Assembly: GCA_013204495.1 (NCBI GenBank)
Contig: JABMNQ010000051.1
Location: 1-9,981 of the forward strand
Source of the DNA: Candidatus Pelagibacter sp.
Lineage (GTDB): Bacteria; Pseudomonadota; Alphaproteobacteria; Pelagibacterales; Pelagibacteraceae
DNA length: 9,981 bases
Reading direction: 5' to 3'
This document shows positions 1-6,535 of this stretch, piece by piece. Position 1 is the first letter of the stretch; every line of letters begins with the position of its first letter. Made by a program: the position numbers and the translations under genes. A model generated the notes under the pieces. That model saw only the letters and a program-made list of their open reading frames with translations, did no database searches and was not told the origin of the DNA.

Positions 1-320
1 GAATTAGACTATCTGGTGGAGAAAAACAAAGATTATCAATAGCTAGAGCTATGATTAAAAAAAGCTCAATAATTCTTTTAGATGAAGCCACATCATCATT
101 AGATGCTGAAACGGAAAGTAAAATTCAAGATGCTTTAAAAATATTAACTAAAGATAAAACTACTATTGTAATAGCTCATAGACTATCAACAATTTTAAAT
201 TCAGACCAAATTTATATCATCGATTCTGGAAATGTGGTTGCAAACGGCAAGCATGATGAATTATTAAAAAATTCTGATCTTTATAAAAATTTCTATGAAA
301 AACAAATTCGAAAAGAGTAA
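1..320 (+). CDS. ABC exporter ATP-binding domain, C-terminal fragment (MsbA-like)
   Basis: This is the last ~105 residues of an ABC transporter whose start lies before the window; the frame is open from base 3. The ATPase signature LSGGEKQR is at bases 9-32, followed by Walker B and D-loop (ILLDEATSSLDAE, about bases 72-110) and the switch histidine in IVIAHRLST (His codon 177-179). This order and the short tail (ending FYEKQIRKE) fit the nucleotide-binding half of a fused membrane/ATPase exporter. The stop codon shares one base with the waaA start (TAATG), and lpxK and lpxL follow, so the likely job is flipping lipid A-core across the inner membrane as MsbA does. The substrate is inferred from neighbours only, because the transmembrane part is not visible. 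Another type-1 exporter is possible. ABC ATPase identity is very secure. Confidence 0.93.
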   Translation, partial: IRLSGGEKQRLSIARAMIKKSSIILLDEATSSLDAETESKIQDALKILTKDKTTIVIAHRLSTILNSDQIYIIDSGNVVANGKHDELLKNSDLYKNFYEKQIRKE

Positions 321-1582
321 TGTTTTTTTTATACCAAATACTTATAATAATATTATTAGTATTCTCACCGTTAATAATACTTAATAGAATTTTAAAAAAG
401 AAAGAAGACCCAACAAGATTTAAAGAAAAATTTTGTATACCATCCAAAAAAAGGGTTACAGGAAACTTAATATGGTTCCACGGAGCTAGTGTTGGTGAGT
501 TTCTTAGTATAGTGCCATTAGTTTACGAGCTTGAAAAAAATAAGTCTATCCATCAAATTTTAATAACCTCTTCGACTTTAAGCTCTGCACAAATATTTAA
601 AAAATACAAATTTAAAAAGACAATTCATCAATTTTTTCCTATAGATTGGATATTTTATTCTTATAAATTTCTAAATTATTGGAAACCTACTATCACAATA
701 TTTATTGAGTCAGAAATTTGGCCAAGTATTTATAAAGTAATTAATAAAAAAAATATACCTTTGTTGCTTCTTAATGCACGAATTACTAAAAAAACTTTTA
801 ATAAGTGGCAACGTATAAAATATTTTTCCCACTCTATATTTAAAAATATTTCAAAAGCTTATCCACAAAATAATGAAACGTATAAATATCTTAAAAAATT
901 GAATGTTTCTAATGTTAAAAAAATAGGCAATCTAAAACTTGTTAACAATGGACATGACAGTTTTATTAAATTAAATAAAAATTTATTAAAAAATTTAAAT
1001 GGAAGGAACGTTTGGTGCGCCTCAAGCACACATCCGGGTGAAGAAATTATATGCTCTAAAGCTCACATTAATCTTAAGAAAAGATATAAAAATTTATTAA
1101 CTATAATAATTCCAAGACACATCCATAGAGCTGGGAGAATTGTGCAAGAAATTAAAAATTTAAAGCTAAATGTTGTTTTGCATAGCTCTCATCCCAATAA
1201 TTTAAGAGATACCGATGTATATCTAGTGGACACATATGGAGAGACAAAAAAGTTTTATCAATCAACAAATATAGTTTTTATGGGAAAATCACTTACTGGA
1301 AATGGTGGCCAAAACCCATTGGAGCCTGCAATGCTAGGCGCAACAATTTTGCACGGTCGAAATATAGATAATTTTAGAGACACATATAAACTACTTAATA
1401 AATTGAAAATCACTAAAGTAGTCAAAAATACAAATCATTTAACTGACCTTGTAAATAAATTAATGATTAGGCCAAATGATAAAAAGAATTATTTAAAAAT
1501 TGAAAAAATTGGAAAAAAAATACTTAATGAAACTAAAGATGAGATAAACAATTTATTAAATAATGAAATTAAAAAAACCTAA
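320..1582 (+). CDS. waaA: 3-deoxy-D-manno-octulosonic acid (Kdo) transferase WaaA/KdtA
   Basis: A 420-residue inner-membrane GT-B glycosyltransferase that moves Kdo from CMP-Kdo onto the lipid A precursor, building the inner LPS core. Residues 1-21 form a hydrophobic anchor (FFLYQILIIILLVFSPLIIL). WFHGASVGE (52-60) contains the family's catalytic glutamate, Glu60. FIESEIWP (128-135), the PRH segment at 265-267, and GKSLTGNGGQNPLEPAMLG (322-340), the CMP-Kdo binding signature, follow in the expected order. Length is normal. The segment usually written PRHPER reads PRHIHR here. The ATG overlaps the upstream stop by one base and its last 20 bases overlap lpxK, so translation is probably coupled. 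Whether it adds one or two Kdo residues cannot be read from sequence. Confidence 0.96.
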   Translation: MFFLYQILIIILLVFSPLIILNRILKKKEDPTRFKEKFCIPSKKRVTGNLIWFHGASVGEFLSIVPLVYELEKNKSIHQILITSSTLSSAQIFKKYKFKKTIHQFFPIDWIFYSYKFLNYWKPTITIFIESEIWPSIYKVINKKNIPLLLLNARITKKTFNKWQRIKYFSHSIFKNISKAYPQNNETYKYLKKLNVSNVKKIGNLKLVNNGHDSFIKLNKNLLKNLNGRNVWCASSTHPGEEIICSKAHINLKKRYKNLLTIIIPRHIHRAGRIVQEIKNLKLNVVLHSSHPNNLRDTDVYLVDTYGETKKFYQSTNIVFMGKSLTGNGGQNPLEPAMLGATILHGRNIDNFRDTYKLLNKLKITKVVKNTNHLTDLVNKLMIRPNDKKNYLKIEKIGKKILNETKDEINNLLNNEIKKT

Positions 1583-2507
1583 GTTCTGGGATTATACAAA
1601 ACCAAATTTATATTCTTATCTACTTTTACCTTTTTCAATTATTTTAAAATTAATTTCAAAATTAAAATTAAAACCGAAACTAACCAATCCAAAAATTAAA
1701 ACAATTTGTGTCGGCAATATTTATATTGGTGGAACTGGAAAAACATCTCTAGCTCTTAAAATAAAAGAAATTTTAGAGCAAAAAAATATCAAAGTTTGTT
1801 TTATTAAAAAACATCATTCAGACCAAATTGATGAACAAAAATTACTTAGTAATAATGGGCAATTGTTTACTTCAAAAAAAAGAATTACCGCACTAAAAGA
1901 AGCAATCTCACAAGGTTATAAAATTGCAATTTTTGACGATGGATTGCAGGATACTTCGATTAAGTACGATCTAGAAATAGTTTGTTTTAATAATCTAAAT
2001 TGGATTGGAAATGGACTCACGCTTCCCTCAGGTCCCTTGAGAGAAAGTATTAATAATTTAAGATTTTACGAAAATGTCTTTTTAAATGGCAATGAGGAAG
2101 ATTTGACTGATATTAAAAATCAAATTGAGAAAATAAACCCAAAAATAAATATTAATCAGGGAAAATACATTCCATTAAATATTGCATCTTTTAATAAAGA
2201 AGAAAATTACCTTGTGTTTTCAGGTATAGGCAATCATGAAACCTTTGTGCATATGTTAAAAAATAATAATTTAAAGATTGTTGATGATTTAGAATACCCA
2301 GATCACTACCAATATTCAAAAAAAGATTTTTATGAGATAACTATGAAAGCAAAGAAATATGATTCAAAAATTATTACAACAGAAAAAGATTATTTAAGAT
2401 TAGATTCTTTGGACAAAACAAAAGTTTTATTTATTAAATCTACTCTTAAAATATTAGATGAAAAAAAACTTACCAAAATCTTAATTGACTTAAATGAAAC
2501 AAATTAA
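1563..2507 (+). CDS. lpxK: Tetraacyldisaccharide 4'-kinase LpxK
   Basis: A 314-residue membrane-associated kinase that phosphorylates the 4' position of the tetraacyl disaccharide to give lipid IVA. The N-terminus (FW...YLLLPFSIILKL) is the usual membrane-contacting helix. The P-loop GNIYIGGTGKT is at 51-61, the acidic motif DDGLQD at 125-130, GNGLTLPSGPLRE at 149-161, PDHYQY at 247-252 and TTEKDYLRL at 272-280. His249 in PDHY probably matches the catalytic histidine of characterised LpxK proteins (inferred by motif). Two oddities: DDG-x-QH has Asp in place of His, and the usual SRGYG/DEPLLL stretch after the P-loop is reduced to a short SDQIDEQKLL. The start lies inside waaA (20 bp overlap) and the end overlaps lpxL by 14 bp. 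No Shine-Dalgarno sequence is evident, consistent with translational coupling. Confidence 0.94.
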   Translation: MKLKKPKFWDYTKPNLYSYLLLPFSIILKLISKLKLKPKLTNPKIKTICVGNIYIGGTGKTSLALKIKEILEQKNIKVCFIKKHHSDQIDEQKLLSNNGQLFTSKKRITALKEAISQGYKIAIFDDGLQDTSIKYDLEIVCFNNLNWIGNGLTLPSGPLRESINNLRFYENVFLNGNEEDLTDIKNQIEKINPKININQGKYIPLNIASFNKEENYLVFSGIGNHETFVHMLKNNNLKIVDDLEYPDHYQYSKKDFYEITMKAKKYDSKIITTEKDYLRLDSLDKTKVLFIKSTLKILDEKKLTKILIDLNETN

Positions 2508-3354
2508 ATATTTTTTTGAATTCATAATTATTTCATCTCTATTTCTTGTGTATAAAGTTGTGGGTTTAAAAATATCATCTTTTTTAAGTGGAAAATTATT
2601 TGAATTTTTGGGTCCTCTATTCAGATCAAAAAAAACGATTAAATCAAATATTCAAAGAGCCATTCCTCAGATTGATTTACTGGAATTAAATAAAATAAAA
2701 AAAAGTATGTGGAATAATTATGGGAGAACTCTGGCTGAATACATGTTTCTTAAAGATTTTAGAAATAACAAATTGACATCTAATATTAACCTAGAAGGTA
2801 AAGAAATTCTTGAAGATATAAAACATGAAAAAACACCTGTAATTTTTATATCAGGTCATTTTAGTAATTTTGAACTAATGGCAATGCAAATTGAAAAATC
2901 AGGTGTAGATTTGGCTGCAATATATAGACCATTAAATAATACATTTTTGAATGTATTAATGAAGAGAATAAGAAAAAAATACATTTGCAAAAATCAAATA
3001 AAAAAAGGCACTAGAGGCGTTAGAGAGTTATTAAAATTATATAAAAAGGGTCACTCTATTGCTTTAATGATAGATCAAAGAGTGTCTGAGGGGATTAAAT
3101 CAAAATTTTTTAACCAAGATGCTTTCACAACAACAATTCCAGCACAGTTTATAAAAAAATTTAATTGCAAAGTTGTCCCAATTTACATTGAAAGGCATAA
3201 TCAGATAAATTTTAATATTAAAATTGAAAAACCTATAGAGTTTTCCAAAAACGATACTAGAGAAAAAATTACAAGAGATTTAAATATTTGGTTAGAGAAA
3301 ATGATTTTAAAAAATCCAAGAGAATGGATATGGTCTCACGACCGTTGGAAATAA
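2494..3354 (+). CDS. lpxL: Lipid A secondary acyltransferase, LpxL/HtrB family
   Basis: A 286-residue lysophospholipid acyltransferase-family protein. Members transfer an acyl chain from acyl-ACP onto a hydroxyacyl chain of Kdo2-lipid IVA at the inner membrane. Residues 8-24 are a hydrophobic anchor. GHFSNFE (121-127) carries the H-x4-E catalytic pair His122/Glu127; YRPLNN (144-149) and MIDQR (192-196) are the next family blocks; the C-terminus REWIWSHDRWK is the typical ending. It is the last gene of the run exporter-waaA-lpxK-lpxL and starts within lpxK. LpxL versus LpxM, and the acyl chain length used, cannot be told from sequence; being the only such gene here with a Kdo transferase upstream makes LpxL the better name. 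The stop is 4 bp from the stop of the opposing DUF2093 gene. Confidence 0.9.
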   Translation: MKQIKYFFEFIIISSLFLVYKVVGLKISSFLSGKLFEFLGPLFRSKKTIKSNIQRAIPQIDLLELNKIKKSMWNNYGRTLAEYMFLKDFRNNKLTSNINLEGKEILEDIKHEKTPVIFISGHFSNFELMAMQIEKSGVDLAAIYRPLNNTFLNVLMKRIRKKYICKNQIKKGTRGVRELLKLYKKGHSIALMIDQRVSEGIKSKFFNQDAFTTTIPAQFIKKFNCKVVPIYIERHNQINFNIKIEKPIEFSKNDTREKITRDLNIWLEKMILKNPREWIWSHDRWK

Positions 3355-3358
3355 TTTT

Positions 3359-3547
3359 TTAACTATTCTCTTTTTTTTTGTGGGCCTCAACATATGAATA
3401 ATAGGGCTCTTGGAGCTCCACATTCCAATAATTGAGATTTTCCAAGCTTATCAATTTTCCAGAAACTGCACATACAACGTGGTCTCCATTTTCAATAATT
3501 TCAAAATTATTAGGTAAATATTTTAATTTTGCTAATTTTTTATTCAT
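3359..3547 (-). CDS. DUF2093 small conserved protein
   Basis: A 62-residue protein of unknown function, recognised as DUF2093, a family found mainly in Alphaproteobacteria. The diagnostic core is present: AKLKYLPNNFEII (6-18), CAVSG (26-30), then I-x-LENLNYWNVE-x-QE-x-Y (33-49). It has one cysteine, many aromatics, no signal peptide and no membrane segment, so it is probably cytosolic. I chose the ATG at 3547. The frame stays open to an ATG at 3607, but that form would add 20 residues unlike the family and run into the purD coding region. It is alone on its strand, 21 bp from the divergent purD start and 4 bp from the convergent lpxL stop. From memory, DUF2093 genes often lie near lipid A genes or purD in other Alphaproteobacteria, which would fit here; I could not check this. 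Confidence 0.88.
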   Translation of the reverse strand: MNKKLAKLKYLPNNFEIIENGDHVVCAVSGKLISLENLNYWNVELQEPYYSYVEAHKKKENS

Positions 3548-3568
3548 TTTTAGTTTATATACATCTAT
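3548..3568. promoter_or_regulatory. 21-bp divergent gap with a symmetric TATATA box
   Basis: This is the whole space between the start codons of the DUF2093 gene (minus) and purD (plus). It contains TATATA at 3556-3561, which reads the same on both strands and resembles a -10 box both ways. It ends 7 bases before the purD ATG and lies 8 bases from the DUF2093 ATG. There is no Shine-Dalgarno sequence for either gene. The spacing would suit leaderless or nearly leaderless transcripts in both directions. Any -35 elements would fall inside the opposite gene, and none is convincing. In such AT-rich DNA a TATATA is weak evidence. Confidence 0.35.
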
Positions 3569-4834
3569 ATGAAAGTTGGAATAATTGGAAGCGGTGGAAG
3601 AGAGCATGCATTATGTCTTTCCATAAAGCAATCTTCCAAGGTAGAAAAAATATATTGTTTTCCAGGAAATGCTGGGACCTCAGAAATTGCTCAAAATGTC
3701 GAGATTGACCTATCAGATTTTAATAAAATCAAAGAATACTCAATTACAAATGAAATAAATCTATTAATAGTTGGTCCTGAAAAACCATTAGTAGATGGAA
3801 TAGTAGACTTCTTTAATGACTCTGGGATAAATATTTTTGGACCTGATAAAATTTCCTCTCAGCTAGAGGGCTCAAAAATTTTTACAAAAAAAATATGTGA
3901 AGATTATAAAATTCCTACTGCTAAATTTGGAATTTTTGGAAATTCTAGTCAAGCAATTTCTTTTTTGGATAATGCTCAATTCCCATTAGTGGTTAAAGCA
4001 GATGGGCTTGCCTCAGGTAAGGGTGTTTATATTTGTGAAAACAAGGCAAGTGCGGAAATTGGAATAAAGGAAATATTCAATGGAAAATTTGGTATAGCAA
4101 AAGATATTTTAATTGAAGAATTTCTTGATGGCGAAGAAATGAGCTATTTTATAGTTAGTGATGGCAAAAAAATTAAAAGTTTTGAAACGGCACAAGACCA
4201 CAAAAGAGTTTTGGAAGGTGATAAGGGAGCTAACACAGGTGGTATGGGTGCCTATTCTCCTTCTCGATTAATAAATCCTACACTTGAAGAAAAAATATTG
4301 AACAAGATAATAAAACCTACTATCCAAGCACTAAGAGATATGGGCTCTAATTATAAGGGTTTTTTATATGCAGGCCTAATGATAGTAAAAGGAGAGCCCT
4401 ACTTAATTGAATACAACGTTAGAATGGGAGATCCTGAGTGCCAAACCATTCTACCAAAATTAAAAACTGACTTACTAGAGATTATTGAAGCGTGCTGCCA
4501 AGAAAAATTAAAAGATTTAAAAATAGAATGGCATGACAAAAAAAGCTTATGCATTGTCCTTTGTTCAAAAGGTTACCCCGACAAGTATAACAATGAAGTT
4601 TTAATCGATAATATTGAAAAACTTAGCTTAACCAAAAACGATTTTATATATCATGCGGGAACTAAAAAGATTGAAAATAAAATTTATTCAAATGGAGGTA
4701 GGGTAATTAATTTTGTTAGCTTATCTTCAAATTTTAAAAAAAGTCGAGACAAAGCTTTAGAACTAATTAACAGCCTCGATTGGAGTGGGGGTTTTTTTAG
4801 AAAGGATATTGGGCACAAGGTAATTGATGAATGA
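3569..4834 (+). CDS. purD: Phosphoribosylamine-glycine ligase (GAR synthetase) PurD
   Basis: A 421-residue cytosolic ATP-grasp enzyme that joins phosphoribosylamine and glycine with ATP, the second step of de novo purine synthesis. MKVGIIGSGGREHAL is the family N-terminus and fixes the start. GPEKPLVDG (69-77), KADGLASGKGVY (143-154, ATP-grasp glycine loop), IEEFLDGEEMSYF (182-194), AQDHKR...GANTGGMGAYSP (208-231) and EYNVRMGDPECQ (281-292, metal and ATP ligands) follow in order. The C-terminal domain ends near residue 420, so the gene is full length. No ribosome binding site is visible before the ATG; expression may start from a leaderless transcript out of the 21-bp gap upstream. It overlaps rsmD by 4 bp (ATGA). 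Confidence 0.98.
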   Translation: MKVGIIGSGGREHALCLSIKQSSKVEKIYCFPGNAGTSEIAQNVEIDLSDFNKIKEYSITNEINLLIVGPEKPLVDGIVDFFNDSGINIFGPDKISSQLEGSKIFTKKICEDYKIPTAKFGIFGNSSQAISFLDNAQFPLVVKADGLASGKGVYICENKASAEIGIKEIFNGKFGIAKDILIEEFLDGEEMSYFIVSDGKKIKSFETAQDHKRVLEGDKGANTGGMGAYSPSRLINPTLEEKILNKIIKPTIQALRDMGSNYKGFLYAGLMIVKGEPYLIEYNVRMGDPECQTILPKLKTDLLEIIEACCQEKLKDLKIEWHDKKSLCIVLCSKGYPDKYNNEVLIDNIEKLSLTKNDFIYHAGTKKIENKIYSNGGRVINFVSLSSNFKKSRDKALELINSLDWSGGFFRKDIGHKVIDE

Positions 4835-5397
4835 GGATAATTTCAGGAAGCTTTAAAGGTAAAAAAATTCATCCACCTAAAGATAAATTAACAAGACCAC
4901 TCAAAGATCTAACGAAAGAATCAATCTTTAATATAATTAAACACTCTAAATTATTAAATGTAGAATTAGAACAAGCCAACATACTAGATTTATTTTCGGG
5001 TATTGGTTCATTTGGTCTAGAGTGTTTATCTCGTGGTGCTGCAACAGTGACATTTTTAGAAAGTTATAAAGAGGTATTAGCGGTTCTAAAAAAAAATATC
5101 AACAATCTAAAACAAGAAAATTTTTCAAAGCTCATTGAGAAAGATATCTTTGCAGAAAATACATTAAAATCATTAAATGATAAATTTGATATTATTTTCA
5201 TGGATCCACCATACAAAGAAAAAAAATTAACAGAATTATTAAATACAATCATTAAATTAAAACTAGTAAAAGATAATGGAATTATAATAATTCATAGACA
5301 CAAAAAAGAAGAGGATATATTTCCAGATCAATTTAACACTATAATGAAAAAAAATTATGGTATTTCAAAAATTATTTTTGGTAGTATCTTAAATTAA
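4831..5397 (+). CDS. rsmD: 16S rRNA (guanine(966)-N2)-methyltransferase RsmD
   Basis: A 188-residue SAM-dependent methyltransferase. The family methylates N2 of G966 (E. coli numbering) in 16S rRNA on assembling 30S subunits. The N-terminus RIISGSFKGKKI (2-13) with TRP (21-23) and KESIFNII (29-36) is the RsmD signature; DLFSGIGSFGLE (53-64) is the SAM-binding motif I; DPPY (125-128) is the catalytic motif of N-methyltransferases. Length matches the family. The ATG overlaps the purD stop (ATGA) with an AAGG about 10 bases upstream, so both coupling and direct initiation are possible. The pairing with purD is probably a shared transcript rather than a shared pathway. Its last 9 bases overlap the end of pgi on the other strand. 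Confidence 0.96.
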   Translation: MRIISGSFKGKKIHPPKDKLTRPLKDLTKESIFNIIKHSKLLNVELEQANILDLFSGIGSFGLECLSRGAATVTFLESYKEVLAVLKKNINNLKQENFSKLIEKDIFAENTLKSLNDKFDIIFMDPPYKEKKLTELLNTIIKLKLVKDNGIIIIHRHKKEEDIFPDQFNTIMKKNYGISKIIFGSILN

Positions 5398-6531
5398 AAT
5401 TTTTTTCGTTTCTTGTTTTATTAATTCGACTGATGGTTGATCAAAAGGATTGACGTTTAAAGCTCTTCCAAGCAAAACTGTCTCTAGGATAAAAAAACAA
5501 AATAATTCACCTAGTGATTTCTCATTTCTTTTTAAAATTCTAAAACTTCTAAAGGGTATTTTTTTAATTTTGAAAACTTTCTCTGTAGCCAACATTTGAG
5601 ATTGTTTAATTTGTTCAATTGATTTATTTTTCAAATATTTTTGTCTAATAAAAATATTCTTATTATTAACTTTTACATGTTTGTTATCTAAAACGTTAAA
5701 AAAAGTATAAAAACTTTTTTTTGGACCATCTAAATATAATTGCATTAAGCTATGATTATCTTTTGGCATAGACGAAATAACAGGTAAAAGACCTTTAGAT
5801 TTTTTACCTAAACTTTCTGCTATTAATTGTTGGTACCACTTAAACAAATTTTCTGACTGTTCATCATAATTCAAAATTACAGAAGTATATTTGCCGTTTT
5901 TAATTAGATTTAAAGTGGCCGCAACATTGTTAACAAGATTGTTTATAAAAGTTTTATTTTTAATAAGGCTATTGAATTGTTTAAATTTACCCTCGCTTAA
6001 ATTCATTAATTCTGCTGGTAACATCCCAACTTCTGATAGAACAGAATATCTACCACCTACATAATTTTTATGTTCGAATATTTCAGCCTTAAGTTTGATT
6101 GCCAAATCATTTAAGTAGCTGTCTTTATCTTCGGTTATTATAATATTGCTATCTTTGCTTTTTATCAATGCACTTGCATTTGCTATTGTCTCCAAAGTAT
6201 TTCCAGATTTAGATATAACTAAATTTAAATTAATATTTTTATCCTTAAAATAATCCGCGTTACTATTTAAATTATTTACAAAAGTTAATTTTTTTTTTAC
6301 TTTATTTTTTAAAAAATGATAGATGGCTTCAGCACCAAGAACAGAGCCACCCATACCAATTATTCTTATATTGAAAAATTTTTTATATTTTGAGATTATT
6401 TTTTTAGAATAGCTATATTTATAATTTGGTTTTAAAGTTTCAAAAAGTTGTGGCTGATTTTTTAGTAAATTTGATAAATCTTTTTTAATTATTTTGTTAT
6501 TTTTGATATTTAAAAAATTTTTAAATATCAT
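5389..6531 (-). CDS. pgi: Glucose-6-phosphate isomerase, short form
   Basis: A 380-residue cytosolic isomerase converting glucose-6-phosphate and fructose-6-phosphate. Sugar-isomerase motifs are clear: GMGGSVLGAEA (59-69), phosphate-binding SKSGNTLET (108-116), GGRYSVLSEVGMLPAEL (159-175), ESLGKKSKGLLPV (239-251), DNHSLMQLYLDGP (258-270) and FDQPSVELIK (363-372). Candidate catalytic residues Glu239, His260 and Lys372 are all kept. It is shorter than Bacillus Pgi (~450) and E. coli Pgi (~550), lacking much of the N-terminal region, but has no internal stop or frameshift. It follows the lipoprotein gene after a 4-bp gap with no Shine-Dalgarno sequence, and an inverted repeat covers its start codon. 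Its 3' end overlaps rsmD by 9 bp. A bifunctional phosphoglucose/phosphomannose isomerase is the main alternative. Confidence 0.93.
   Translation of the reverse strand: MIFKNFLNIKNNKIIKKDLSNLLKNQPQLFETLKPNYKYSYSKKIISKYKKFFNIRIIGMGGSVLGAEAIYHFLKNKVKKKLTFVNNLNSNADYFKDKNINLNLVISKSGNTLETIANASALIKSKDSNIIITEDKDSYLNDLAIKLKAEIFEHKNYVGGRYSVLSEVGMLPAELMNLSEGKFKQFNSLIKNKTFINNLVNNVAATLNLIKNGKYTSVILNYDEQSENLFKWYQQLIAESLGKKSKGLLPVISSMPKDNHSLMQLYLDGPKKSFYTFFNVLDNKHVKVNNKNIFIRQKYLKNKSIEQIKQSQMLATEKVFKIKKIPFRSFRILKRNEKSLGELFCFFILETVLLGRALNVNPFDQPSVELIKQETKKILI
6504..6530 (-). repeat. 27-nt inverted repeat over the pgi start codon
   Basis: Two 13-base arms, TGATATTTAAAAA and TTTTTAAATATCA on the plus strand, are exact reverse complements around a single central base at 6517. 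On the minus strand the structure begins at the second base of the pgi ATG and runs through about codon 9. In mRNA it could fold into a hairpin of roughly 10-11 pairs with a short loop that hides the U and G of the start codon. Almost all pairs are A-U, so stability is modest. It could be a translational control element tied to ribosomes finishing the upstream lipoprotein gene, a DNA-binding palindrome, or an accident of AT-rich coding. Confidence 0.5.
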
Positions 6532-6535
6532 GAGC

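Noticed and set aside
3309..3329. Minus-strand hairpin ATCCA/TGGAT with a following T run, a possible terminator for the DUF2093 transcript.
   Set aside because: The stem is only 5 bp with two G-C pairs and lies within conserved lpxL codons; too weak to call.
3332..3360. GGTC-TCAC-GACC hairpin followed by T6, a possible lpxL terminator.
   Set aside because: The stem is four pairs, the T run is 11 bases away, and the bases encode the conserved WSHDRW ending.
3548..3607. An upstream in-frame ATG at 3607 that would lengthen the DUF2093 protein by 20 residues.
   Set aside because: The extra part overlaps the well-fixed purD start, does not resemble the family, and the family core begins a few residues after the ATG at 3547.
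5366..5380. CAAAAA-TTA-TTTTTG inverted repeat near the rsmD end.
   Set aside because: Nearly all A-T with a 6-bp arm; expected by chance in this composition and not followed by a clean T tract.
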